Of a stretch of 64,000 bases of DNA, positions 8,082-16,469 are shown piece after piece; within the stretch, counting starts at the first letter, position 1; every line of letters begins with the position of its first letter. The DNA lies in assembly GCF_003201355.1 (NCBI RefSeq), contig NZ_QICL01000001.1:496001-560000 (forward strand), written 5' to 3'. Below the pieces are notes generated by a model. The model made no database searches. It was not told the origin of the DNA and saw only the letters and a program-made list of their open reading frames with translations. The stretch is from Indolivaga alginatilytica (GTDB lineage Bacteria > Bacteroidota > Bacteroidia > Bacteroidales > Dysgonomonadaceae). Position numbers and translations under genes: made by a program.

Positions 8082-8654
8082 ATGTTACAAATAACATTCC
8101 CCACATGGGACAGAGATTTATTTCTCTACCTCAACAGCAAACATACACCGTGGCTCGATCCCATTATGTATCTGGTCAGCACATACACAGCATGGGCACT
8201 CGTATGTATAGCTATCATCGTATTTATGGTATATCGTGACCGTATAGCGGGACAGCGTGCAGCAGTGTTTATGCTTGTGGGAATAGCTATCAACAGCATC
8301 ACCAATAATGTAATAAAGATACTGATTATGCGTCCACGCCCCTCGCATGAACTAGATCTGCAAGATATCATTCACCAATTGGGCGATCCCGATAATCATT
8401 ACAGCTTTTTTTCAGCTCATTCATCCAATTCTATATGTCTGGCACTATTTTCGACTCTCTATTTTAGGAATAAATACTACGGAATCGTTATTTTTGCATG
8501 GGCGATGACAGTTGCATATAGCCGTATTTATGTAGGCAGGCATTATCCTATCGATATTGTATGCGGAATACTATTCGGACTGCTCAGCGGATGGTTCTCT
8601 GATTGGTTGTATCAGAAATACCGCCACAAAAGACTAAAGCGGACTAATACATAA
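8082..8654 (+). CDS. PAP2 superfamily phosphatase
   Basis: This 190-residue integral membrane phosphatase carries the three PAP2 motifs: K-x6-R-P ('KILIMRPRPSHE', about 80-91), S-x-H ('FFSAHSSN', about 106-113) and S-R-x5-H-x3-D ('SRIYVGRHYPIDI', about 147-159). The His in the third motif is the nucleophile. Members dephosphorylate undecaprenyl diphosphate or phosphatidylglycerophosphate on the periplasmic face. Without further context either substrate is possible. The stop codon overlaps the start of the WG-repeat gene (TAATG), so the two are translationally coupled. Confidence 0.9.
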   Translation: MLQITFPTWDRDLFLYLNSKHTPWLDPIMYLVSTYTAWALVCIAIIVFMVYRDRIAGQRAAVFMLVGIAINSITNNVIKILIMRPRPSHELDLQDIIHQLGDPDNHYSFFSAHSSNSICLALFSTLYFRNKYYGIVIFAWAMTVAYSRIYVGRHYPIDIVCGILFGLLSGWFSDWLYQKYRHKRLKRTNT

Positions 8655-10060
8655 TGAAGAAAATCTTAATTCTCTTTTATATACTTATTACAGTTGCTTG
8701 CGCAAATGCTCAAAGCAACTATAAATACGGTGTCGTAAATAAAAAAGGAGAAGTTATAGTCCCGATGATATACGATAAGATCGACGTTTTCAAAAATGGT
8801 TATGCCAAAGTAACCAAGAAAGAAAAAGTTGGTGTTATAGACGTTTCAGGCAAAGAGGTTATACCCTGCCTGTACGATGAGATCAAAGACTTTGAAGACG
8901 GACTGGCAATTGTCGTCAGAGGAAACCGGTTCGGAGTGATAAATACCGCTAATGATACCATTATACCTGTCAAACAAATATCCATTACCAATTATTATAA
9001 AGGTACTTTTCTGGTGTACGACAACTACCTCTTTGGTGTTATAGATTCTACAGGAAAAGCAACCGTACCTTTTACTAAATCTATCGGTCTGCCTTATTCG
9101 GGAGGCAAAGGTTATATAATAACCACTCGCATGGATAAAAGCGAGCAAAAGATTATCGACAGACACAACAATGAGATATTTTCCTTTCCCGGTCATGGAG
9201 TCCGCGATATGAACGACGGCTATCTGGGTATTTGGGAGAAGAAAGCATCCGATCAGGCATCCATATACCTCAATCTAAAATCAACAGCCCCAACATACGT
9301 CACCTACAAAATTATAGACATAGAAGGTGATGTAATAAACCCGTCGCTCACAATAGACCGGAATCAATTCTTCAACGGAGGATTTTCCAGAATATCGGAG
9401 AATGGTAAAGTAGGAGTTATCGACATACAAGGCCGGCTTAGAGTGCCCTGTTTATATAGCCGGGTTTATGACTTTAAAGACGGATATGCAAAAGTAAAGC
9501 AGGATACTGCTTTCTTATACGGATTAAATAAATACGGGATAGTTAACGATAAAGGAAAGACAATCGTACCATGCGTATATGATGGCTTAGGAGAGTTTAA
9601 AGAAGATAGAATGGTAGCCTTTTTAAATCAGAAATCCGGTTTTCTGAACAGGCAAGGTCAACAGGTTATTCCTTTTGATTTCGATTTTGCCCAAAACTTC
9701 AAAAATGGTTATGCCATTGTTTCCAAAGGCAACAGGTATGGAGTGATCGATAAAAACGGAAAAATAGTAATCCCTATCCTTTATCAACAAATCAGAAGCC
9801 TCGACAATACACTTTTCATGGCAAATAAAAACCTTCATTGGGGTATAATAGATACCAAAGGAGACACACACGTTCCCTTTATATATAATTCTATGATGAA
9901 ATTAGCGGATTCGGACTTTGTCGCTGTGCAAAAAGATAATTACTGGGGAGTAACAGATAAATCGGGTACGCAAATTCTTCCCAATACATACAACGAAATA
10001 GTATCATATTCGGATGGCATGTTTGTCGTAAATTTCCATCAATCTAATTTAAATAACTGA
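8654..10060 (+). CDS. Secreted WG-repeat protein
   Basis: The 468-residue protein has a signal peptide ending near 'ANAQ', followed by many WG/KWG repeats of about 25 residues. These follow the pattern 'YGVVNKKGEVIVPMIYD...FKNGYAKV', repeated with I-P-x-x-Y-D and F-x-x-G-x-A. The repeats build a beta-propeller-like scaffold. These proteins are periplasmic or surface proteins of uncertain role, probably in binding. It overlaps the PAP2 gene by one base. Its stop codon lies at the edge of a composite repeat (10057-10176). Confidence 0.88.
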   Translation: MKKILILFYILITVACANAQSNYKYGVVNKKGEVIVPMIYDKIDVFKNGYAKVTKKEKVGVIDVSGKEVIPCLYDEIKDFEDGLAIVVRGNRFGVINTANDTIIPVKQISITNYYKGTFLVYDNYLFGVIDSTGKATVPFTKSIGLPYSGGKGYIITTRMDKSEQKIIDRHNNEIFSFPGHGVRDMNDGYLGIWEKKASDQASIYLNLKSTAPTYVTYKIIDIEGDVINPSLTIDRNQFFNGGFSRISENGKVGVIDIQGRLRVPCLYSRVYDFKDGYAKVKQDTAFLYGLNKYGIVNDKGKTIVPCVYDGLGEFKEDRMVAFLNQKSGFLNRQGQQVIPFDFDFAQNFKNGYAIVSKGNRYGVIDKNGKIVIPILYQQIRSLDNTLFMANKNLHWGIIDTKGDTHVPFIYNSMMKLADSDFVAVQKDNYWGVTDKSGTQILPNTYNEIVSYSDGMFVVNFHQSNLNN

Positions 10061-10176
10061 AAGTATTTAATGAGATACTTTTACTTGTAGGGGCAGACCT
10101 ATGTGTCTGTCCTTTGTGTGTGAACACATAGGTTCACCCCTACACCAAAGCAATAAAAAAGGAATGAGACCTTATA
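10057..10176 (-). repeat. Modular intergenic element with nested-palindrome core (B type)
   Basis: Inverted relative to the copies at 25246-25362 and 59062-59182. It has the CATTAAATACTTTC-type end, the nested palindrome at 10087-10143 (GTAGGGG...CCCCTAC) and the AAAGCAATAAAAA...GACC end. The AGACC stem at this end is partly lost. Confidence 0.75.
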
Positions 10177-10350
10177 ACGGAAAATAATACGAAGAAAAAG
10201 TCGATTATTTCCTGCTTTCTTACCCTATTTATTCTTATTTTCAGCCCTTTCAGAAAAAATCAAACTTTTTTCTGAACTTTTATATTCGAGTTATGTTTTA
10301 TAACTAAAGAAAAAGTTATCACATATTTTATAATAAAAGAACTGAATAAG

Positions 10351-10743
10351 ATGAAAAAAATTTATGTATTAGCAATTGCCTTAGCAACAACATTATCGTT
10401 TGTTGCTTGTGACGGAGCTAAAAAAGACGGAGAAAAAGCTGGTGCTGATGTTGAAAACTCACTTGAATCAGCAGGAAATACTATCGGAGAAAAAGCTGAC
10501 AGCTTAAGAGACGCAACAGATGCATCGATTAGCAAAACCGGTGATAAAATAGAAGAAGGCGCTGATAAAGCTAAAGATAAAGCCGGAGATATCATAGATA
10601 AAACAAAAGAGGCAGTAAAAGACGGTGCTGACAAAACAAAAGAAGGCGCTAAAGATGCAGCAAATAAAACAAAAGAAGTAGTAAAAGATGCTAAGAAAGA
10701 CGCCAAGAAGGAAGCATCTAAACTAGAAGATAAATTGAAATAA
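10351..10743 (+). CDS. LEA-like repetitive lipoprotein
   Basis: The protein has 130 residues, with a signal peptide and lipobox S-F-V-A-C (Cys20). The mature part is almost pure Lys/Ala/Asp/Glu in 11-residue periods such as 'KDKAGDIIDKTKEAVKDGADK' split over the repeat. It resembles group-3 LEA proteins and apolipoprotein-like amphipathic helices. A stress-protective, membrane-lining helix in the periplasm is likely by analogy. The reverse strand shows a long mirrored open frame only because of codon bias. It is followed by a hairpin terminator and then a YtxH-type gene. Confidence 0.75.
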   Translation: MKKIYVLAIALATTLSFVACDGAKKDGEKAGADVENSLESAGNTIGEKADSLRDATDASISKTGDKIEEGADKAKDKAGDIIDKTKEAVKDGADKTKEGAKDAANKTKEVVKDAKKDAKKEASKLEDKLK

Positions 10744-10767
10744 AGTTCTCAAATACTTTAAGATAGA

Positions 10768-10810
10768 ATAAAAGCCTTCGAGGAATTATCCTTGTAAGGC
10801 TTTTATTTTT
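10768..10810 (+). terminator. Intrinsic terminator
   Basis: The arms AAAAGCCTT and AAGGCTTTT, followed by ATTTTT, lie about 30 nt after the LEA-like lipoprotein gene. Confidence 0.7.
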
Positions 10811-10929
10811 CCTGTCTTTTGTTAAAATTGTTTGTAAACAATTGCAGCAAATGCGTTGTTTATATAAGAAATGAGTATATTTGAATTTAATAAACCGATT
10901 AGTATTAACACGATAAAAGAATAAAAACT

Positions 10930-11232
10930 ATGAGGAATTTCTTATTAGGATTAGTTATAGGAGCAGGGGCTGTGTATGTAGCAGCTAAGCTGATAGACGA
11001 TGAAAAAAGAAAAGAATTGTACGATGAGTTTGAAAAAGCTACTGACGAAGCTAAAGAAAAAGTTAGACATGGTGTCAGATATGGCAGAGGAAAAGCTCTA
11101 CGCATGGGTGTACGTGCAAGACAAGAAGTGAGAAGTGGCAAAAAGAAATTGAGCCAGACTGCAGGTAATATTGCAGGTAAACTATCAGAAGAATTAAGTG
11201 AGTTTGAAGAAAAAGCAAGAGCTAATTCTTAA
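10930..11232 (+). CDS. YtxH-like membrane-anchored small protein
   Basis: The protein has 100 residues. The N-terminal glycine-rich hydrophobic helix 'NFLLGLVIGAGAVYVAAKLI' is followed by a charged coiled-coil helix rich in Lys and Glu, the layout of YtxH-domain proteins. These are general-stress proteins of unknown mechanism. It is preceded by the LEA-like lipoprotein, which has similar composition, and the two may belong to one envelope-stress response. It has its own terminator at 11258-11293. Confidence 0.75.
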   Translation: MRNFLLGLVIGAGAVYVAAKLIDDEKRKELYDEFEKATDEAKEKVRHGVRYGRGKALRMGVRARQEVRSGKKKLSQTAGNIAGKLSEELSEFEEKARANS

Positions 11233-11257
11233 AATTCAGAATACTACAGATACAAGA

Positions 11258-11293
11258 AAAATGCAAGACGGACAATCCGTCTTGCATTTTTTG
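11258..11293 (+). terminator. Strong intrinsic terminator
   Basis: The perfect stem ATGCAAGACGGA / TCCGTCTTGCAT with a 3-nt loop is followed by TTTTTT, 30 nt after the YtxH-like gene. Confidence 0.85.
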
Positions 11294-11340
11294 TAAACAC
11301 AATCTAATTACTTTAATACACTTACATTATATTTTTAGTG

Positions 11341-11871
11341 CTAGTTGAGTGACGATGTAGCAGCATTCTCTATTTGCGGCATAGAACCCTGATAAAACAA
11401 ATAATCGCGTAATGCAGGCAATGATGCCGAATCGCCAACACGCCCTGCTGTGCGAGAGTATTGTGCCTGATCACCAACGATACAGACTCCAAACATAGTA
11501 TTCTCATTTATAACAAGCTGTCTTTTTGTGGTTTGTCTCTTATTCAGAAACAATATTCTGCGACGCCCTTCACCTTGCATTTCCTGTTTAGTAAAAACAG
11601 GTACCTCAGTCATGGCATGAGCCTTATCCGCATGTAAATTAATCTGACTCTTATACTCATAAACCGGATATCTTGTATTTATCTCGATCATAGGATCCGA
11701 CGAGTGAGTTACCATAAATGATGAATTATCAACATAATACCCTTCAACAGCAATATAAGCATTACCTTTCATCGATGATAAAAGTTCAGTTAATGTTTGC
11801 TGTCGTTTTTCCTGACTAAAAGCACTCAATCCAAATAAACAAAATAGTGCTACAAATAATACTTTTTGCAT
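11341..11871 (-). CDS. Secreted protein of unknown function
   Basis: The 176-residue precursor has a clear signal peptide (MQKVLFVALFCLFGLSAFSQ, cleaved after Ala-Phe-Ser). The mature part has alternating hydrophobic stretches suggesting a small beta-rich periplasmic domain, then a basic 'GRRRILFLNKRQTTKR' segment and a low-complexity C-terminus. I do not recognise a family. It is monocistronic, convergent with the YtxH-like gene, and separated from the fucosidases by a terminator. Confidence 0.6.
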   Translation of the reverse strand: MQKVLFVALFCLFGLSAFSQEKRQQTLTELLSSMKGNAYIAVEGYYVDNSSFMVTHSSDPMIEINTRYPVYEYKSQINLHADKAHAMTEVPVFTKQEMQGEGRRRILFLNKRQTTKRQLVINENTMFGVCIVGDQAQYSRTAGRVGDSASLPALRDYLFYQGSMPQIENAATSSLN

Positions 11872-12054
11872 GATTTTCCTTAATTAAAAATTTAAAACGG
11901 TTAAATACGATTTAACAATAAATAAGTTAGCTGGTGTGTTTGCTTTTCGCTTAATTTTAATTAATAGAGTAAATATCTTTTTAAATTCCACAAAAAGTTC
12001 ACGAGAAAGAGAGTTTTTTATAAATTTTAACCTATTAATAGCTATTTATGATAT

Positions 12055-12092
12055 AAAAAAGAGTCTTCATTGAGAAAATGAAGACTCTTTTA
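12055..12092 (-). terminator. Terminator of the fucosidase pair
   Basis: A perfect stem AAAAGAGTCTTCATT / AATGAAGACTCTTTT lies 25 nt after the stop codon of the gene at 12118. U-tracts are present on both sides, so it may act in both directions. Confidence 0.85.
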
Positions 12093-12117
12093 ACTTATAA
12101 ACTTATTTTTCTAATCC

Positions 12118-13554
12118 TTACTTATTTGCCGGAGCAAAAGCAAATGCTAAAGCTGCCTGATCGGCAGGCAGGCCTTTAGGCACGGAAACCTCTATACCCT
12201 TAGCTGTTTTTTTCCAGCTCACCGGTTTCCCTGTTTCTAAAAAGATTATTTTTGAACCTTTTACAGGCTCATTAGCATTCCAGACTATTGTTTTAGGCAT
12301 AGGTTTTCCTTCTTCAAGACAAGCGATAGCATAAATTGTCTTGCCGTCTTTACTTTGAGTAAACCAAGCAGACTCGTCCCGATAATTTGGTGTTATACGT
12401 GTATTATATATAGCTTCACCATTTTTAGTAGTCCATGCACCTATTTTCACTAAACGTTGAGCAACCTCATCGGGCAGTGTTCCATCCGGTTTCGGTCCTA
12501 TACCCAATAATAAGTTTCCACCTTTTGCTACAATTTCCACTAACGTATGCACAATCTTTGCAGGAGTCTTATACTGATCGGTAGGAGTATATCCCCAATC
12601 CCAACCTAAAGTAATACAGCTTTCCCATGGATTGTTGAGTTGCATATCGGGAATACCGCGCTCGGGGGTCTGATAATTTTCGAATTCTCCGGGAACCGTA
12701 CGATCCACAACCAACAAACCGGGTTGATAGCTGCGAGCCATAGCCGCAATCTTAGGCATATCTATATCCTGCGATCCTTTGTATGCACGCCCCTGACGTT
12801 CTGCATCCGATGGACGGGCAGGACGAACCCAGCCTCCATCGAGCCAAAGAATATCAATATTACCATAATCACCATTCATCAATTCCTGAATCTGATTGTA
12901 TGAAAACTCTTTGAACTTATTCCAACGCCATTTATTATTCTCGATATTGTAATTAACATTGCGGGTTGGTGTAGCATATCTGTCCCACCAGTAATACTGA
13001 CAATGCCAGTCGGGCTTAGAATAATATGCACCGATCATATAGCCTTCGTTACGGAAAGCGTTGAATACTTCTTTTGCGACATTCCTGCGGGGATCGTTCT
13101 TGAAAGCACCGTTAGCTATCGAAAAATCAGTTTGTTTAGTATCAAACATATTAAAACCGTCGTGATGTTTAGTAGTGAACACCGCATACTTCATCCCCGC
13201 CTGTTTTCCGTATTTTGCCCACGAAGCAGGATCGAGTTTATCTGGCTTAAACTCATTTATAGTATTCCAGTACTTGCGTTTATAAGCATCATAAGTGATG
13301 GTACTGTCACGAGGAATCCAATCTTCTTCTTCAGCGCATATCGACCACGATTCTACAACTCCCATCTGGGAATAAAGACCGTAATGTATAAGCATACCAA
13401 ATTTTTGATCTTGCCATTTATCCAATTTTTCAAGGACTTTTTCGTCAGTAGGAGCCGTATACGTTTCCGATCTGCCATGAGCATAAGTCTGGGCAGATGC
13501 CGTTGATACCGTCAATGCCGACAGCAAAAAGAGCGATAGTGCTTTGTTTTTCAT
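12118..13554 (-). CDS. Alpha-L-fucosidase, GH29 (copy 2)
   Basis: The 478-residue secreted enzyme has a signal peptide ending 'ASAQ'. The GH29 barrel is evident: 'FGMLIHYGLYS' (52-62), 'MKYAVFTTKHHDGFNMFDT' (121-139) with the substrate-binding His-His, 'GAYYSKPDWH' (175-184), and the nucleophile loop 'ILWLDGGW' with Asp239. A C-terminal beta domain follows. It hydrolyses alpha-L-fucosyl linkages, probably in the periplasm. It is a close tandem paralog of the gene at 13738-15162, with 183 nt between them. No SusC/SusD genes adjoin, so it is not in a standard polysaccharide-utilisation locus within the window. Confidence 0.92.
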   Translation of the reverse strand: MKNKALSLFLLSALTVSTASAQTYAHGRSETYTAPTDEKVLEKLDKWQDQKFGMLIHYGLYSQMGVVESWSICAEEEDWIPRDSTITYDAYKRKYWNTINEFKPDKLDPASWAKYGKQAGMKYAVFTTKHHDGFNMFDTKQTDFSIANGAFKNDPRRNVAKEVFNAFRNEGYMIGAYYSKPDWHCQYYWWDRYATPTRNVNYNIENNKWRWNKFKEFSYNQIQELMNGDYGNIDILWLDGGWVRPARPSDAERQGRAYKGSQDIDMPKIAAMARSYQPGLLVVDRTVPGEFENYQTPERGIPDMQLNNPWESCITLGWDWGYTPTDQYKTPAKIVHTLVEIVAKGGNLLLGIGPKPDGTLPDEVAQRLVKIGAWTTKNGEAIYNTRITPNYRDESAWFTQSKDGKTIYAIACLEEGKPMPKTIVWNANEPVKGSKIIFLETGKPVSWKKTAKGIEVSVPKGLPADQAALAFAFAPANK

Positions 13555-13737
13555 GAATTGAGTATATTATAATTATAATAGTAATTAAATTAGTTTAAAG
13601 AGGATATACAACAAAAATAACGATATATATCTTTTAGTACAAGACCCAAGCCTTACGCAGATTGTTATCTGCAATATATTTAGAACATATACAGCTCTTT
13701 AAACAAAACAAATAAAGTAATTATTTTACAACACCTA

Positions 13738-15162
13738 TTATATAGGAGTAACGGCAAATGCCAACGCCGCCTGATCGGCAGGCAGACCGTTTGGTACTGA
13801 TACTTCAATGCCTTTAGCTGTTTTCTTCCAGTTGACAGGTTTTCCGGTTTCTACAAATATGATTTTGCTACCTTTAGCGGGTTCATTTCCCTTCCAAACA
13901 ATTGTTTTCGGTAAAACTTTACCCTCCTCTAAACAATGTATAGCATATACCGTTTTACCGTCTTTACTTTGTGTAAACCATGTTGCACCGTCATTATATA
14001 TAGGAGTAATTCGTGTATTATAAATCGCCTTTCCGTTTTTAGAAGTCCACTCCCCTATTTTACTTAAGCTTGCAGCAGCACCTTCGGGCAATGTCCCATC
14101 GGGAGCAGGCCCTACGCCTAACAGAAGATTACCTCCTTTAGCTACAATTTCACTCAGAATAGCTATCACCTTATAATGACTCTTATATCTGTCATTTTTC
14201 ACGAAGCCCCATGCACCGCCCAAAGTGATACAGCTTTCCCAAGGATTGCTCAATTGCTCTTTAGGAATTCCGTTCTCGGGAGTCTGATAATTTTCGTATT
14301 CGCCTGCCACAGTTCTGTCGACAACCAGCAATCCGGGTTGATAACTGCGAGCCATAGCCGCAATTTTAGGCATATCTATATCCTGCGATCCTTTGTAAAA
14401 ATCACCTTCGAGACCTTCATCTCCTTTTTTAGAGGGACGAACCCAGCCGCCATCCAGCCACAGGATATCTACACTGCCATAATCGCCGTTCATCAATTCC
14501 TGAATCTGATTGTAGGTATACTCTTTGAATTTGTTCCAGCGCCATTTATTTGCATCTAAGTCGTAACTCGGATTACGATCGGGTGTAGAATATCTGTCCC
14601 ACCAGTAATATTGAGAATGCCAGTCGGGTTTTGAATAATATGCACCGATCATAAAACCTTCGCTTCGAAATGCGTTGAAAACTTCTTTGGCAACATTCCT
14701 TCGGGCATCATTTTTAAAAGGCCCTTTAGCAATAGAAAAGTCGCTATACTTAGTATCAAACATATTGAAACCGTCGTGATGCTTGGTTGTAAACACTGCA
14801 TACTTCATTCCCGCTAATTTACCATACTTTGCCCATGAAGCCGGATCGAGCTTGGTTGGATTGAATTTATCGATAGTTGCCCAATAACGGCGTTTGTATT
14901 CGTCATAGGTAATAGTCGAATCGCGATTGATCCATTCTTCATTACACAATGTCCACGACTCCACAATACCCAATTCGGAATAAAGACCATAATGAATAAG
15001 CATACCGAACTTCTGATCCTGCCATTTATCAAGCTTCTCCAAAACTTGGGCATCCTTGGGATATGTATAAGTTTCGGACTTTCCATGTACAAAAGTTTGT
15101 GCTACTGCCGATGATAAGGCAGTTACTGACAAAAAAAAGGAGAATAAGATTCTGTTTTTCAT
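13738..15162 (-). CDS. Alpha-L-fucosidase, GH29 (copy 1)
   Basis: The 474-residue protein has a signal peptide ending 'AVAQ' and the same GH29 motifs as its neighbour: 'FGMLIHYGLYS', 'YAVFTTKHHDGFNMFDT', 'YYSKPDWH' and 'ILWLDGGW' with nucleophile Asp237. Most residues match the downstream copy. The main differences lie in the 71-80 region and around residues 320-335, near the likely acid/base region, so substrate preference may differ. It is the upstream member of a probable two-gene transcript. The last residues 'ADQAALAFA' are conserved in both copies, which argues for recent duplication. Confidence 0.92.
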   Translation of the reverse strand: MKNRILFSFFLSVTALSSAVAQTFVHGKSETYTYPKDAQVLEKLDKWQDQKFGMLIHYGLYSELGIVESWTLCNEEWINRDSTITYDEYKRRYWATIDKFNPTKLDPASWAKYGKLAGMKYAVFTTKHHDGFNMFDTKYSDFSIAKGPFKNDARRNVAKEVFNAFRSEGFMIGAYYSKPDWHSQYYWWDRYSTPDRNPSYDLDANKWRWNKFKEYTYNQIQELMNGDYGSVDILWLDGGWVRPSKKGDEGLEGDFYKGSQDIDMPKIAAMARSYQPGLLVVDRTVAGEYENYQTPENGIPKEQLSNPWESCITLGGAWGFVKNDRYKSHYKVIAILSEIVAKGGNLLLGVGPAPDGTLPEGAAASLSKIGEWTSKNGKAIYNTRITPIYNDGATWFTQSKDGKTVYAIHCLEEGKVLPKTIVWKGNEPAKGSKIIFVETGKPVNWKKTAKGIEVSVPNGLPADQAALAFAVTPI

Positions 15163-15370
15163 TTAATTAAAAAAATATTTAAAATATGGATATACAATTA
15201 AGCAAATATAGCCAAACAAATGTAATTATATATATTATTTATAGCAAATCGGGAACCACAAAATACAATTAAATATTTGATTATAAACATATTGACTAAC
15301 AATTAAGGGTCACAATCTTATTTGTTATATTTTTTTCACAAAATAGTTGATATTTCTTAGTTTTTTATAT

Positions 15371-15378
15371 TACATTTG
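15371..15378 (+). promoter_or_regulatory. Bacteroidota promoter of the 15432 lipoprotein gene
   Basis: The -7 box TACATTTG lies at 15371-15378, with a TTGA -33-like element at 15347-15350. The expected start point near 15384 leaves a 48-nt leader before ATG 15432. Confidence 0.65.
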
Positions 15379-15431
15379 CAGTCGAAAAGGTAATTATTCA
15401 CGGATTTTTGTCAAAAAACAAAAGAAAAAAA

Positions 15432-15806
15432 ATGAAAAAGATTGTTATGATCGCTTTTGTTGCTGCAGCTACATTGTCATTTGCTGCTTGTAACACTAAA
15501 ACTGAAGGTGCTCAAGGTACTGAAGTTGATTCAACTAAAGTAGAAGCTCCTGTTGTTGAAGAAGTTGTAGTTGCTGATACTACTGCTCTTGGAAAATACG
15601 AAGTATTAGTAAACCAAGCGCTTACTTTATCTGAAGCAAAAGGTGACGCTGCAGCTACTGCAGAATGCGCTAAAATCGCTCAAGAAATAGCTGACCTAGG
15701 AAAAGTACTTGAAAAAGAACTTGCAACTATGACTCCTGAGCAAGCTGCTAAATTTGCTGAACTAGGCAAAAAATACTCTGAAGCTGCTGCTAAAGCTAAA
15801 AAGTAA
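15432..15806 (+). CDS. Small Ala/Glu-rich lipoprotein
   Basis: With ATG 15432 it has 124 residues. A TTG at 15408 would lengthen it but is unlikely, because the ATG gives a textbook signal peptide. The lipobox is S-F-A-A-C (Cys19 from this ATG). The mature part is acidic, then helical ('EAKGDAAATAECAKIAQEIADLGKVLEKEL'). Codon use (GCT, GAA, AAA) and the strong promoter suggest high expression. The family is unknown to me; a periplasmic helical-bundle lipoprotein is the most that can be said. A strong terminator follows. Confidence 0.7.
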   Translation: MKKIVMIAFVAAATLSFAACNTKTEGAQGTEVDSTKVEAPVVEEVVVADTTALGKYEVLVNQALTLSEAKGDAAATAECAKIAQEIADLGKVLEKELATMTPEQAAKFAELGKKYSEAAAKAKK

Positions 15807-15850
15807 AAAAGCATCTGCTTAGTTACTAGAAACAAAAGCAAAAAAAAATA

Positions 15851-15881
15851 AACCCTTTAGTAATTCTAGAGGGTTTTTGTT
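15851..15881 (+). terminator. Intrinsic terminator
   Basis: The stem AACCCTTTAG / CTAGAGGGTT (one G-U pair) is followed by TTTTTGTTTT, 45 nt after the lipoprotein gene. Confidence 0.85.
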
Positions 15882-15923
15882 TTGTTTATTCCCTATAAAT
15901 TTTATTTATAGACAGGAGTAAAC

Positions 15924-15963
15924 AAAAAAATAGCCATTGCAAGTGCAACAGCTATTTTTTTTT
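15924..15963 (-). terminator. Terminator of the outer-membrane barrel gene
   Basis: AAATAGC and GCTATTT arms enclose an inner TTGCA/TGCAA stem, with T runs on both sides. It lies directly downstream of the minus-strand gene ending at 15975. Confidence 0.75.
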
Positions 15964-15974
15964 ATTTCTATACA

Positions 15975-16469
15975 TTAGAATTTAACTCCGTAACCAAGAG
16001 CAACAACCATACAATCGGCATCACCGAAAGTATACTTAAGTTCGAAATTCACAAAGCGATTGCTAGCCAGATCATAACCGGCTCCGGCTCCTAAGTTGAA
16101 ACCGAAATCGGTATAACCATTAGAACCAAATTTTTCGCCTCCAACAGTTCTTCCCGAAAAACGGTTGTTTTGCATGGCAATACCTGCCAATGGATAAACA
16201 GACAGATTTTGATCTACATTAAACACATAATGTACATTTACGTTAATATCAAGTCCTGTAACTTTGTTTTTAGGGAAAAAGAACATCACATCGGGAGCTA
16301 AACGAATGTTTTCGGCAATAACATATCTGCCTTGAACACCCAACATAAAACGCTCTGCATTACTCTGATAACCGATATTTCCGATAAGAGATTTTTCGCC
16401 TTTTTCACTTTGAGCAAATGCACCTAATGTACCGGCTACAAATGCTACTGCTAATAATAGTTTTTTCAT
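15975..16469 (-). CDS. Small outer-membrane beta-barrel protein
   Basis: The 164-residue protein has a signal peptide ending 'GAFAQ'. The rest alternates polar and hydrophobic residues in about eight strands ('FMLGVQGRYVIAENIRLAPDVMFFF', 'DINVNVHYVF', 'FNLGAGAGYDL', 'FVNFELKYTF') and ends in 'ALGYGVKF' with the terminal Phe needed by the BAM machinery. It resembles OmpA/OmpX-like eight-stranded barrels. The terminal aromatic and the length of about 145 mature residues fit well. Its specific function is unknown. Confidence 0.8.
   Translation of the reverse strand: MKKLLLAVAFVAGTLGAFAQSEKGEKSLIGNIGYQSNAERFMLGVQGRYVIAENIRLAPDVMFFFPKNKVTGLDINVNVHYVFNVDQNLSVYPLAGIAMQNNRFSGRTVGGEKFGSNGYTDFGFNLGAGAGYDLASNRFVNFELKYTFGDADCMVVALGYGVKF

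Noticed and set aside
10362-10706. Long open frame on the minus strand inside the LEA-like lipoprotein gene
   Set aside because: It mirrors the repetitive codons of the real gene and has a low-complexity Ser/Ala/Phe product. The plus-strand frame has the signal peptide and promoter context.
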